From NCBI GenBank assembly GCA_030068075.1, contig CM057835.1, positions 71,315,895-71,379,894 on the forward strand: a DNA stretch of 64,000 nucleotides, in the 5' to 3' direction. Shown in pieces: positions 48,646-59,549 of the stretch; position 1 is the first letter of the stretch; each line of letters opens with the position of its first letter. The translations under genes were made by a program, and so were the position numbers. Under the pieces are notes generated by a model that ran no database searches, had not been told where the DNA came from, and saw nothing but the letters and a program-made list of their open reading frames with translations. Source of the stretch: Paguma larvata. Lineage: Eukaryota > Chordata > Mammalia > Carnivora > Viverridae.

Positions 48646-49344
48646 TGCTGTGAATCAGCAGTGTGCTTCCCAGGCTCGCCCCGCCCTCCACCCAGCAGGT
48701 TCCTGTCCTTTCTAGGCTGCGTCATGCTCTGATTTCATCCTCCCCGATCAGTTGTCTTATGATGTGTCTCTCCAGAGCATGGGAAGCAAGAGGCTTTCTC
48801 AGGGACCAGGGAGCAGAGGTGTGTTCTGCAGGGAGGCACTGAGAGCCCCAGAACAGGCGTGAGGGCAGGAGGGTCAGGCAGGACCCCTCAGCACACACTC
48901 AGCGGCGGGTCTGTTGTTCTGGGGACACTTGTTCCACCTGCTGAACCTCCATATCCCACTGAGTTACCCCACAACCAGGGCTGCTCTGTTGGGCCGTGTC
49001 AGCTGAGCCATTGGCATGTAGCCAGATATCTCCAGGTTCAGGCCTTGCTCTGGGGGCATGGGAATGGGGGTTCAGGCCGCTGGCCTCCTCCAGGGCCAAA
49101 CATACTAAATCCAACCCATCCTTGGAGCCAAGCCAGGCATCCTCAGCCACCAGCTGACACCTCGTTGGTCCTTGGCTTGGCCATCTTCCTTCTCCTCTCC
49201 AACTCCACCTGTGCCCTCCTTGGCAACCCTTCTTGGTCTTACTTGGCAAAGCCCCACTGGTTTATGACTAAATTCCAGCTCTTGTACCTGAGGAAACTTC
49301 CCAGTACCCCCTCCATGGAACCTTGAGCTCTGGCTTCTTTGTGT

Positions 49345-49738
49345 GTCTGAGTCTACTCAGCTGCTATAACAAAATGCCATCAGTTAGTGGCTTACACAAA
49401 GGTGTTCATTTCTCATAGTTCTAGGGGCTGGGAGTCCCAAGGTCAAGGTGCCAGCATGGTAAGCAAGGTACCAGGGTCTGGTAAGAGCCTGTTTCCTGGC
49501 TCGGAGACCGCTCCCTTCTCATTGTGTACCCACATGGCTTTTCTTCACAGCACGCACGTGGAGAGATCTCTCGTCTTCCTTTTCTTATAAGGGCTCCAGT
49601 CCTATCATGGGCTCGCATCTTCACAGGCTCACCTAAACCTAAACACCCCCAAAGGCCCTCCTCTGGATACCGTCACAGTAGGAGTTAGGGCGTCGACATA
49701 GGAATTTTGGAGTAGTCACAAACATCAGTCCATAACAA
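49345..49738 (-). mobile_element. MLT1-type MaLR LTR, antisense
   Basis: 'CAGCTGCTATAACAAAATGC', 'CATAGTTCTAGGGGCTGGGA', 'TTCTTATAAGGGCTCCAGTC' and 'AACATCAGTCCATAACA', in full antisense order. Confidence 0.82.
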
Positions 49739-50039
49739 TGCACTTCTTCCAGATGGGTCTTCCCTGGATGGGCTCTGTCTGGGGGCGGGGGCCAATATTG
49801 CCGAGATGACAGCTGGAGGAGGCCGACCAGCCTAGAGGAAGACCTCTGGGGAAGGATGCGCCCCTCCTCAGAAGACTGCAGACACATGATGTAACCTCAT
49901 TGGCCTTGGTTTCCTTGTCTGTAGAAATAGGGGTGATGGTATCTTCCCCACTTGGCCATCATCATGAAGTGTGGGAGGCCTGACAACAGGGCATCTTTCA
50001 ACACAAGGCCTATTCCCACAGAGGACTTGGCTTATGGTA

Positions 50040-50155
50040 ACCAGTAGCCCCTGTGGGACCCATTTAATCCTCTAAAAAATGCCACCAGGCAAGTGTTTGC
50101 ATCCCTTCTTATGCTTAAGGAAACTGAGGCCCAGAGAACTGAAGTGGCTGAGCCA
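50040..50155 (+). mobile_element. MIR SINE, sense
   Basis: 'CTTAAGGAAACTGAGGCCCA' with preceding 'TTTAATCCTCTAAAAAATGC' matches the MIR core. Confidence 0.6.
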
Positions 50156-50389
50156 GCGTTATCTCTGCAGAGAGAAGGGAGAAGGATGGGCCACAGGCAG
50201 TGAAGGTGCACAGCAGCTCCAGACACCTCACTCCTCAGCGGGGTGATGTTAGTTTTCCAAGGAGGCAGTGGTGTCCCTTTGAGCAGGTGTTCCCTACCTG
50301 AGACGTGGGGGCAGGTGGACTCCCCAAGGGGAATGCCTTCCCTCCTACCACCACTGCTGTGCCCCAGAGTACACACGAAGACCTGCACA

Positions 50390-50735
50390 TGAGGGGACAC
50401 ACACTATGATATCCACAGGAACACAGACACACAAAGAGACATATATGGGGGACACATACACATGGACACATAGGTTGGGACACACAGGGACGTGGAAACA
50501 TACAGAAGGACATACAGGAGCACAGGAACATGACCCACACATGTGGTCACAGACACAGGGATACATACAGGGGACACACACAGATGTATATATATGGGGA
50601 CACACAAAGAGACTAGGACCCATACACCGACAGGGACGCACACACACACACACACACACAAAACATGCCTGCCTACATGGGAGCACACACAAAAAGACAC
50701 AGAAACACATGAATTCTCTTTCACACACACTCCTG
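50390..50735. repeat. Degenerate CA-rich minisatellite
   Basis: About 345 bp of imperfect units around GGGACACAYA / GGAACACAGACACA, with a pure (CA)n core at about 50639-50660 and a short TATATATA at 50588-50595. Strong strand asymmetry: very low T on the + strand. The + strand reads open for a His/Thr-rich run and the - strand for a Cys/Val-rich run, both low-complexity artefacts. Confidence 0.85.
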
Positions 50736-53289
50736 TGGCCCCAGCAAAGCTGGCTTTTCTGAGGCACTGTCCCTCAAACCTTAAGAAGCATCGCGCTTCT
50801 TGAGGGTCCAGTGGGTCCAGTTTGTTCCCTACAGCTCTGTCCAGGGGTGTTTGCATGAGTCGCTGAGTCAAAGGGACTGTCTTTCCCAGCCACCTGACTT
50901 CACACCATCTTTAGACCACAGCCCACAGTGCCATGGGGCTGTGACCCAGGTGCAGCCCAGGCTGTGACTGTGCCTGTGTCCCTTGGAGAACCTGACAGGT
51001 GGGCCAGTCTGGAAGTCGTTCTGGTTCTGAGGGTCTGGGGACAGGGTTTGTGAGCGCTTCCTAGAGGGCTGTTTCCTGAGCAGGCACAGGACTCCCAGCT
51101 CTACACTGGTCCCACGTGGGCTGACAGGGTGTCCCTGCAGGAGCCAGGGTTCTGAGAAGGGACCCAAGTTATTGACACAGGGTCCAGCAGCCTCTCAGAT
51201 GCCTCGATCAAAGGGCTGAGCAGCCCCTCACAAACTCGCTGTTGGGCCTACAGCTTCTCCGTCCTTCCTTTCATTTCTTTCCTCCTCCAGATCATCTACC
51301 CTTGGCCTCTCTCTTTCCTAAAATGGTGTGGGTGCAGATGGGAATTTGTTGCTGTTTCTTCACAGACCTATTTCAGTAGCAGGATCCTTCCTCAGCATAT
51401 GACTTGGAGCTGGGCTCTGAGCAGGGCTAATCCCGGGCCCAGGTGGGTGACCTCCATAGTCAAGAAGGTGGCACCTACCCAGGAGTCAGGGCCCTAAGCT
51501 GTGCATCAGGATGGGACCACCAGCCTTAAGAGTCTGTGCCTTAGGTTCACCCCTGAGCCTGGGGAAATATGGATAGAGACAGGGTGATGCCCAGCCCCCA
51601 TCTCCCTCACACTCCATCACCTCCTGCCTTCCCGTACCCCTGACTCTGGCCTCTCTGCCGGGGTCCAGTCTCCCTTTGTGGATTTGCCAGCATCATAGTT
51701 GGGGGCCTGTTTTGGGGCTGGGAGCCCTCCTGCCCATTAGCTGAGTATTTTCTTTTTGGGCATGCTGCAAGACCTCAGGGTGGGCTGGGGTTCAGAAGCA
51801 AGATGCTGTGCCTCCCCGAGAGGGAGGGCAACTGTGACATTACAGGGAAAACTCACAGTGAATGAGCCTTACTCTGAAGATAGCCACTGCTGTCCACCAC
51901 CCGCACTGCTAGGGTCTGGCAGGTGACATGCACGACTCACATCCTCTGGACAGCCCTTGGAGACAGTACGGCACAGAACAGGGATTGGACTGGGATGCTT
52001 TGGGGGTAATGGGCTGGCTAGGAAGTGTCAGGGCTTTGGGGCTTTGGGGCTTCTCCTAGAAAGATGAGGGTTTGCACAGGCAAGAGTTCGTGGCGAGGGT
52101 CCTGGCCACTATCACAGTATCAAAACAGAGTCAGCCTATCAAAGCCTCCCAGAGCTGCAGTCTGAGCCCCCGGGGCGCCTGTGTGCTCCCCATAGTCAGC
52201 TGTATGTCCTCTTAACATGGCAAGGCAGGTATGTGGGCTGCCACAAGCATCAGGGTGACACTCAGCAGTCTTGTGGAGGATGAATATGACACTTTAGCCA
52301 AATGTGTGAGCAGCAGGACCTTGCAAGGAGAGAGGGTGGGCCAGCTGGTGGGTGGAGGGTGGTCACTGCCTGGATTCTGGACATTTCTGACCTGTTGGCA
52401 GAGGTGAGGAGTCTTCTGAGCTTTACATAGGGGGCCCTCTGCTGGTGGTGGCCAGAAGCTCAGCCCCTCTGTATGGAGAAAGGATCCATGTTTCCTTGCC
52501 AAAGGTCCCTTGGTCCCTGCTTCCTGGGCTGGAAGACCCTCTGCCCTGTTCCTGCTGAGGGGGCATCTGTCCACTTATTCCTCTGGGACTTTAGGGTCCC
52601 AGGACCTGTCTCAGACCTGCTCCCTGATAACGACCCAGCAGTCAGGTTTGCCCCAGGGTCTTCCAACTCTGTGTGGACATTTCTCCAGGTGCACACACTT
52701 TCTTGCTTCCTGTGGGTGTCACTGCTAGGTGGGCTGTCTGCCCATGGCAGGCGGGCACAGAGTGAGCAACGATGAGTCATGGCCTTGGCACACAGGCAGC
52801 CTTCCAACGCTTCCACTTATGGTCTCACATTTAAATCATTCACTCTCTGTAGCCAGGTCCCAGCTGGCCATTGTGAGCCAAGCTGAGTGCGACAGTGACG
52901 TGTAGCCTTCGCACCTGGGAGTGTTGGGGCCCTGCCCAGGCTATACTTGCTTCTGGGCAGCTCTGCTGACTTCAGCTCTTGCAGAGAGTATGGGAGAGTC
53001 CAAGGAGGCAGAGGCTTCCCAAGACGACTCTGAGGCTGTAGGTGGCAGCGGAGCCAAGTGCACGGGGGGTTGGAGATACCTCTTGTTGGGGAGATGCTAT
53101 AGGTCTTTGCCCACTCTATGTATGTACCTCATCCTCCAGACCCTTCTACAGCCATCACAGTGAGGAGTGGGGAGTCACGCTTTCTGGGGGGGCTTTCCTT
53201 GAAGCCAGGCTGTCTGGGTTGCTGCTAAGCACCTGGTCTCTCTCCCCTGGGCTCGTGAGTCCCCAAGGACAGAGACTGTTAAGCATTGC

Positions 53290-53450
53290 TGCTTGCTCAC
53301 TCACTGTGCTGCCTGGGACAGGTGGTAAACCTGTCTGAGGCTCCCATTTCTCATCTGTGAAATGGGCCTAAGGACCTGCCCACAGAGTGTTGTAGGGATC
53401 ACATCCAACGATCAGGCCTGTGCTTGCACAGCATACCTGGAATGTGCATG
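53290..53450 (-). mobile_element. MIR SINE, antisense
   Basis: 'CCCATTTCTCATCTGTGAAA' then 'TGGGCCTAAGGACCTGCCCA', 'GTTGTAGGGATCACATCC' and 'GCATACCTGGAATGTGC' follow antisense MIR. Confidence 0.7.
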
Positions 53451-53857
53451 GGGAAAGGAAAGGCTCACCGCGTCAGCCCCTCATCCTATCTTTATGTCCC
53501 CACATGAGGTGCTGGGCACTGTTTTTCAGATGAATTACTGACTTACCTCAGTGTGCCATTCATGGCATTCAGCCACGCCTGGAGCTGTGTGAGCCAGTGG
53601 GAGTGTTCTGGCCTTTCAGATAAAGCACCCGAGTGCAGAGGCGTGTAGCTTGCTGGCAGACTAGTGCCTGCCATCCTCCTGCTCAGTCTAGGTCCGGTGG
53701 GCCTGGGAAGGTCACCTCAACACCAAGGCTGCAGGTATCCAGGCATCCTCTGTGGGCTTCTGCCTGTCAATAGGCACTGACCTTAGGAAGATTAGAGCAT
53801 GGAATCCTGTCTGTGGGCCCCCTACTCTGCTACTTGCTGCCCTCGAATTAAGCCCAG

Positions 53858-54061
53858 GGACGCCTGGGTGGCTCCGTCAGTTAAGTGTCTGACTTCAGCT
53901 TAGGTCATGATCTCACAGTTTGTGGGTTCTAGCCCTGCATCGGGCTCCATGCTGGCAGCACTGCGCCTCCTTGGGATTCTCAATCTTTCCTCTCCCTGTT
54001 CCTCCCCAACTCGCACTTTCTCTCTCTCTCAAAATAAATAAATAAACATTAAAAAAAAAAA
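53858..54061 (+). mobile_element. Carnivore SINE, sense (first of a tandem pair)
   Basis: Head 'GGACGCCTGGGTGGCTCCGT', 'GCATCGGGCTCCATGCTGGC', tail 'AAATAAATAAACATTAAAAA'. Its left flank 'GAATTAAGCCCAG' (53845-53857) reappears only after the second SINE, showing that the second element went into the A tail of this one. Confidence 0.93.
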
Positions 54062-54197
54062 GGGGGGGGCGCCTTGGTGGCTCAGTCGGTTGAGCGTCCG
54101 ACTTCAGCTCAGGCCATGATCTCACAGTCTGTGCGTTCGAGCCCCGCATCGGGCTCTGTGCTGACGACTCAGAGCCTGGAGCCTGCTTCAGATTCTG

Positions 54198-54251
<54 letters not shown>

Positions 54252-54317
54252 CTTCCCCTGCTCATACTCTGTCTCTATGTCTCTCAAAAATAAATAAACA
54301 TTAAAAAAAAAAAAAAA
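54062..54317 (+). mobile_element. Carnivore SINE, sense (second of tandem pair), with (CT)24
   Basis: Head 'GGGGGGCGCCTTGGTGGCTC', 'GAGCCTGGAGCCTGCTTCAG', an uninterrupted CT run at 54201-54248, tail 'AAATAAATAAACATTAAAAA'. Followed by 'GAATTAAGCCCAG' (54318-54330). The near-consensus sequence and long pure CT run suggest a young, length-variable copy. Confidence 0.95.
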
Positions 54318-54839
54318 GAATTAAGCCCAGCCTCTACCATGACAGTTGGGGCTGCCCCCTTGAAGTGTTCCAGGCCCACCTCCTCCCCCCTCACCAGGCT
54401 GTCCATTATCCATGCCTGGAACACCAAGCTCTTCTAGCCATGGGCCTGCGCTGTGATGGTCTGTCTATGAGAATGTCCTTCACATGGCTGGCCTCTTGCC
54501 CATTCTGGGTCTCTAGTTGCTGTCCCGGAGAGGCATGGACCGGCCTGCCCACAGGGGTTTTAACTGCCATCATTTTCCCTGCAGGCTGTAGCTGTAGCGT
54601 TCCCCCTCCCCAGCTTCCAGGCCAATGGCTGGTACTCTATCCACTCACCCTCCTCCACAGGCCAAGTACCCAAGAAACTTTGCTGAACAAAGAGGAAAGC
54701 ATAGTGTGTGTGTTCACTGAGACAGAGGGAGCACTGGAGAGTGGGTCTGAAAGTAGAAGGCTAAGGGTGTGAGCCTGCTCCCCTGCTGGCCCAACTGCCC
54801 TAATTCAAGCCCTCACCACCCACCGCCCCCTCCTCATAG

Positions 54840-54961
54840 CACCGGCAGCTGCTGAAGGACAGCTTCATGGTGGAGCTGGTGGAAGGGGCCCGCAAGCTGC
54901 GCCACGTCTTCCTGTTCACCGACCTGCTCCTCTGCACCAAGCTCAAGAAGCAGAGTGGAGG
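54840..54961 (+). CDS. BCR: BCR exon 9: start of PH domain
   Basis: 122 bp, acceptor CCTCCTCATAG at 54839, donor GTGAGT at 54962. Starts in phase 0 and leaves GG for a Gly codon completed by exon 10. '[16 protein letters not shown]' and '[15 protein letters not shown]' are the first PH beta strands; the FLFTDLLL pattern is typical of PH domains that follow DH domains. The residues match human as I recall it. Confidence 0.98.
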
Positions 54962-56189
54962 GTGAGTGACCACACGGCACCCATCCTGCCGGGTGGGGAG
55001 GGTCTTGGGGCTGGGGGGACAGAGCAGGTTTCACAAATGGAAGAAACCTAGCTTTTGTTTTTTTCTTGTGACATGCGCCTGAAGAGTTCAGTGACTATGT
55101 AGCCAAAGTATACTCTTTAAGTTACATTGTTTCCAACTGGCCATGATGCCAGGCTCAGGGTTAAAGTCATCATTAATTATCTGAAGATGGTCTAGCTCAG
55201 GATCAGTAAACAGCTTGTTGCCTCCTATAGAAAAAGGGGGATCAGGGTGCCTGAGTGTCTCAGTCGGTTAAGCATCCAACTTTGGCTCAGGTCATGATCT
55301 CAAGGTTCGTGAGTTCGCGCACCCTGTTGGGCTCTGTGCTGACAGCTAGAGCCTAGAGCCTGCTTCAGATTCTGTGTCTCCCTCTCCCCCTCTCTCCCTT
55401 TCCCCTGCTTGTGCTCTGTCTTTTTCTCTCTCTCAAAAATAAATAAACATTAAAAGAAAAAAAGGGGGACCTACCTGACGGGGTAGTAGTATTGGGCAGC
55501 TGTCATGTCGTGACCCAAGAAGAGTAAGTGGCAGGACAGGGAGCCGCATGGTCTAGTGCCCGCTGGCGGAGGGGGCAAGATCACTAGACCATCGCTGTAC
55601 TTTGCCTCCCCAGACCTGGTGAGAGCTTCTAAATTGTTCTCAGCCTAGGCTGCAGATGCTCCCCCACCACACACACACCCCTCCTCCCAGGGCTCAGACC
55701 ACCCAGGTTGCACCAGCTGGAATGGAGGAAAAAAGATCACGTTGGGAAAGACCAGAGCTAGGCTCTTTGCCCGTTCTGAGCAGATTTAAATCAGGCACCT
55801 CAGCAGAGAGCCTCAGCTTCCCTTTCTGTCAAGGCAGAGGATTGGCCCTGGTAGATCTGTAGCCTGTCAAACTCCACAGCTCTGGGGTATCTGCAGTCCT
55901 GTCCTGTCAGTGGATGCCCCCAATGTGCTCCCACGTCAGGGAGCCAGTGAGCCGCTACCGTCATCAGCCCAGGATAAGGTGGACCAGACCTAAGTCACAC
56001 GTGCAGAGTGCCCATTCCCAGGGCACCAGTGTCTGCCGACGGCCTTATGCCAGCCTGCTGCATGGACCGCAAGCTAGGTTTTAAGTTCACGTAAACTACG
56101 CAAGCCCCAAACTTGGGGTTTCTTGGCTCTTAAAAACAGTGACCTTAGTGAAGGAAAGCAGTGTGTTAATGTGCGGTTTCCTCATTCAG
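54962..56189 (+). other. BCR: BCR intron 9
   Basis: 1.2 kb with one sense SINE. The remainder shows nothing recognisable. Confidence 0.85.
55243..55456 (+). mobile_element. Carnivore SINE, sense
   Basis: 'GGGTGCCTGAGTGTCTCAGT', 'GAGCCTAGAGCCTGCTTCAG', tail 'AAATAAATAAACATTAAAAG'. Flanked by AAAAAGGGGGA on both sides. Confidence 0.94.
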
Positions 56190-56358
56190 CAAAACCCAGC
56201 AGTATGACTGCAAATGGTACATCCCGCTCACGGATCTCAGCTTCCAGACCGTGGATGAGTCGGAGGCGGCTCCCAACATCCCCCTGGTGCTGGACGAGGA
56301 GTTGGATGCCATGAAGATCAAGATATCCCAGATCAAGAATGATATCCAGAGAGAGAAG
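56190..56358 (+). CDS. BCR: BCR exon 10: PH domain with insert loop
   Basis: 169 bp, acceptor CCTCATTCAG at 56189, donor GTGAGG at 56359. C completes Gly (GG|C). Encodes 'KTQQYDCKWYIPLTDLSFQ', the next PH strands, then 'TVDESEAAPNIPLVLDEELD' and 'AMKIKISQIKNDIQREK', a charged segment inserted in the PH fold that runs into a predicted coiled coil. Compared with human as I recall it, several changes cluster between the strand and the coiled coil (M to T, L to S, V to A, P to L, L to M), more than in any other exon here. Confidence 0.97.
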
Positions 56359-56914
56359 GTGAGGCCAGCCAGAAAGGAACAAGGCTGGGCTCTGCAGCTT
56401 AAGTGCTGCACGAGTATCTGACCTGCTCCCCGAATCCGGGGCTTGCTGGGACCCTGTGAGCCCACCGTCAAGCTTGGAGCCATCCAGCATGTGGGGTGGG
56501 GGAGGTGTTCGGCTGCCCTAATGGGGGGAGAGTCCCAGGTGAGGGAACAGCCCCTCCAGGTGTTCTGGACCACTCCAGGCCAGCCCCCAGTTGTTTCTGG
56601 AGAGGTTTACAAGACTTGAGAAACGGCGAAGACAGGGCATTCAAGAGTAGGGTTGGGCCCGGCCAGAGCAGGCACCATGCGGTGGCCACAGACCAAGTGG
56701 GTCCCCAGAAGCTTGGGCTTCAGTTCAGAGATGCCCAGCTGAGGTGGGCTCAGCAGTACAGGGGTCTCCTTAACCCTCACCCACCTGCTGGCCTACTACA
56801 CCATAAACCGAGCAGGCTGAGGGAGATGCCGGGGGCAGTGGGACTGGGCCAGGTGGGAATGGATAACACGGGGCCCCTGGAATGGAAACATGATCATGTG
56901 GCCTCTCTCCACAG
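56359..56914 (+). other. BCR: BCR intron 10 (556 bp)
   Basis: No recognisable transposon or additional exon. Confidence 0.85.
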
Positions 56915-57034
56915 AGAGCAAACAAGGGCAGCAAGGCCATCGAGAGGCTGAAGAAGAAGCTCTCAGAGCAAGAGTCACTGCTCCTGCTTATGTCCCCCAG
57001 CATGGCCTTCAGGGTGCACAACCGCAATGGCAAG
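56915..57034 (+). CDS. BCR: BCR exon 11: PH domain, coiled-coil segment
   Basis: 120 bp, acceptor CTCTCCACAG at 56914, donor GTGAGC at 57035, phase 0 at both ends; 40 residues (about human 803-842). '[16 protein letters not shown]' continues the charged helix from exon 10, and '[14 protein letters not shown]' returns to PH beta strands. Ile replaces Thr in KATERL and Asn replaces Ser in VHSRNGK relative to human as I recall it. Confidence 0.98.
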
Positions 57035-57965
57035 GTGAGCGCCCCCGCCCTCACTCAGCCTGCCAGGGCCTCCCCCTGCTAGCCCAGGCACACCCTCCTG
57101 GCCTCTGGCTCCTGTCTCTGAAATCTCACTGTGCTGTGGCCGAGACTCACCACCCAGCCATGTGGCAGCTGTGGTCACTGGCTCCTGTGTGGCCTGTACA
57201 ATAGCAGCCCTCTTCCTCTGGAGAACGTTCCCATGCCAAGAGAGGCTTGTTCAGTATGGCACACCCAGGCCCATGTGTCCCTCTGACTGGTGCTTTGGAC
57301 CAGAGCCCCCAGATTGACTGACAGCTGGCCCAACCCCCACAGCTGGGAAGTAACAGGGTCTCCAGGAAATCCAAATAGGGAAAGGGGTTCACAGATTTGT
57401 GCAGACCTGGCTCTCCATACAGGGATTCTGTCCAGGGACCTCGTGAGCCTGAGAGGTACTTTCTCTCCTGGTTCCTGGTGCCATCTGGAGCCCAGGCCTC
57501 TCCCTCTGTGGCTGTGGGCATCACACATAGCTGTTAGCATGCAGCTAGGAAAGGCAGCTGGTGGGCTTTGCAGGAGCCTTGTCTCTGGGTCGCAGCTCAG
57601 GGCTGTGTGTTGGACACAAGTGGTCAGCTAAAGCGGCATTGGCCTCTGCAGATCCCACCTGCTAACCTTCTCTGTGGCCCTAAGCTACAACATGTCATGC
57701 CCTGGCCCGGGCAGTCCAGGCAGGGGGCTGGTGCCAGAGGCAGAGCTGCCCAGGGCACAGGAGCTGTGGCCTGAAGCCCAGCTGGCAGGAAGGGTGGAGA
57801 GTGCCAGAAGCACAAGCCAAGCTGTGAGCACACTCAGCCACCAGGCTCCAGCCAGCCTCTGGCCCCAAGGTACGTGTGCCTTGGAGGGGTGCACTGAAGG
57901 AGTCCATGTGGGTGCCTGAGCTGCAGAGGAGGTAACCGGGGTGTATTCTCCTTCTCACCCCCCAG
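57035..57965 (+). other. BCR: BCR intron 11
   Basis: 931 bp with no recognisable transposon or extra exon. It precedes the M-bcr counterpart. Confidence 0.85.
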
Positions 57966-58041
57966 AGTTACACATTCCTCATCTCATCTGACTATGAGCG
58001 TGCCGAGTGGAGAGAGAACATCCGGGAGCAGCAGAAGAAGT
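57966..58041 (+). CDS. BCR: BCR exon 12 (b1): end of PH domain
   Basis: 76 bp, acceptor CACCCCCCAG at 57965, donor GTAAGT at 58042. Encodes 'SYTFLISSDYERAEWRE' and 'NIREQQKK', the last PH strand and C-terminal helix. The Trp in AEWRE is the near-invariant PH-domain tryptophan. Ends with T of a Cys codon completed by exon 13. It is the first exon of the human major breakpoint cluster region. Confidence 0.98.
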
Positions 58042-59444
58042 GTAAGTGGCATCTGCATGGAGAGACTTGGCACCTCAGGGCTGGATGCTCATCTCCTCCT
58101 GTGGTTTCAAGCCTTTTCTTTCTTCCTGAGAACCTGGGCAGTGGCGCTCTTATCCAAGTGAGAGGCTACGTGGAGCTGTGATTCAGAAAACAAATTGGCC
58201 AGGAGCTCCTGCTAGGGCTCTACACTCTGTGCCCCCTTTCCAGGGCCTTCCCTGCATCCACTGTGCTTCATCCCTTCCTGCTTTCTGACCTGCCCTGTGA
58301 ACCCTCCCTTCTCCCGCCAGTGCCTTCCCCAAATGCCCCATCTGCCCCCTGAACCTCCTTATTCTGATGCCTGCCTGCTCCTTATGCTCTTGCCTACCCG
58401 CCCCACCAGGTCTTCCCCAACCCCCAGCAGGTGCCAAAGGAGCCCTTGGCTGAACCAGCCTGGACAGCCACACCATGCTGGCCCCTCTCCCCTATCTGAG
58501 GGGCCAACACCTGACCACTCTTAGGATAGGGTGCTCACTCCTTTCTGGGACAGTTCATTCTCTAGGCACTTTCCTTTCGTAGCTGTCCTTTCCTTCTTCT
58601 CCCAAGCTCAGAGCTGCCCCTGGTTCTGTCTGGCAGTCTTCAGGGGTGGGAAGGAAGGTCCTGTTTCCTTCCTCTGCCCCCCACTGTATAGTTTGGGATC
58701 CCTGAGCCATCTTTGCTAAGAGGTTCCCGTGTTCGCTCTGTGTGCCCCCTGTTCTGAGAGTGCCTGCAGAGAGCCAGGCTGAGCACCGTGTCTCCGGTGG
58801 GCTGGGAGCCCCACATGCCTCTGCCCCGTCCTGAGCTCCCATCTCTCCAAGCTTATCATCTGTGCCTGTGCTGAGCCATCCCCCCACCCACACACACACA
58901 AACAGCGCCCCTGCGTCCTGGAGGACAAGGCACTCCTGGCAGGCTCTGATGGCTGATGCCTGCTGCCCCGCCCATGCTCATGTCCCTCCCTCTCGGGTTT
59001 CCTTTTGTGACCAGGAGACCCCAAACACTTGCAGCATGGCAGCTCAGCGTCTATTCCCTGCTCAACACCCTAACAGAAATAAGCTCATTTCCCCACTTGG
59101 TGGGGGTGGGGGCCTCATTAGCAGAGTGCAGGGCAGAGCTGTGCTGGGTGTCTGTGTGGAGATACCCCACAGAAAGATTCTGTGGGTCACGGTTGCCTGG
59201 CCAGGTCTTGTGTTTGTAAGCGTTATGCTAATTCCAAGCCAGCCTGGGCCAGAGCCACACCTCTCTTGGCCACTTACCAGCTCCTCTCTTGGGAGCAGAT
59301 CGCCCCCTCCTGGCCATCACAGCTCCTCACCAGGGCGTGGTGAAGGTCCAGTGCAGGGACATCAGAGAAGGCCCTCTGGGTGTCCCCGGAGTCTGAGGAG
59401 CCATGCAGACTGGCTGCTGATGCCCCCGGGTTCCACTCTCTCAG
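58042..59444 (+). other. BCR: BCR intron 12
   Basis: 1.4 kb of GC-rich intron with no recognisable transposon. An open reading frame runs from 58862 through exon 13 into intron 13 by chance. Confidence 0.85.
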
Positions 59445-59549
59445 GTTTCAAAAGCTTCTCCCTAACATCGGTGGAGCTGCAGATGTTGACCAATTCGTGT
59501 GTCAAACTTCAGACCGTCCACAGCATTCCACTGACCATCAACAAAGAAG
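59445..59549 (+). CDS. BCR: BCR exon 13 (b2)
   Basis: 105 bp, acceptor CACTCTCTCAG at 59444, donor GTAGGC at 59550. GT completes Cys, then 'FKSFSLTSVELQMLTNSC' and 'VKLQTVHSIPLTINKE', linking PH to C2; the final G starts an Asp codon. Lys replaces Arg in CFRSFS relative to human as I recall it. In human e13a2 (b2a2) fusions, ABL1 exon 2 joins at this donor position. Confidence 0.98.

Larger units (their letters stand above)
43549..54839 (+). other. BCR: BCR intron 8 (11.3 kb)
   Basis: Contains a sense SINE, a retrocopy, MIR pieces, an antisense MLT1, a CA-rich degenerate minisatellite and a tandem SINE pair. The stretches 44146-46197, 47091-48464, 48646-49344, 50736-53289 and 54331-54839 show nothing recognisable and are GC-rich unique-looking intron. 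Confidence 0.85.

Noticed and set aside
50390..50735. Possible CRISPR-like repeat array
   Set aside because: Units are irregular, lack unique spacers of constant length, and lie in a mammalian intron; a degenerate minisatellite explains them.
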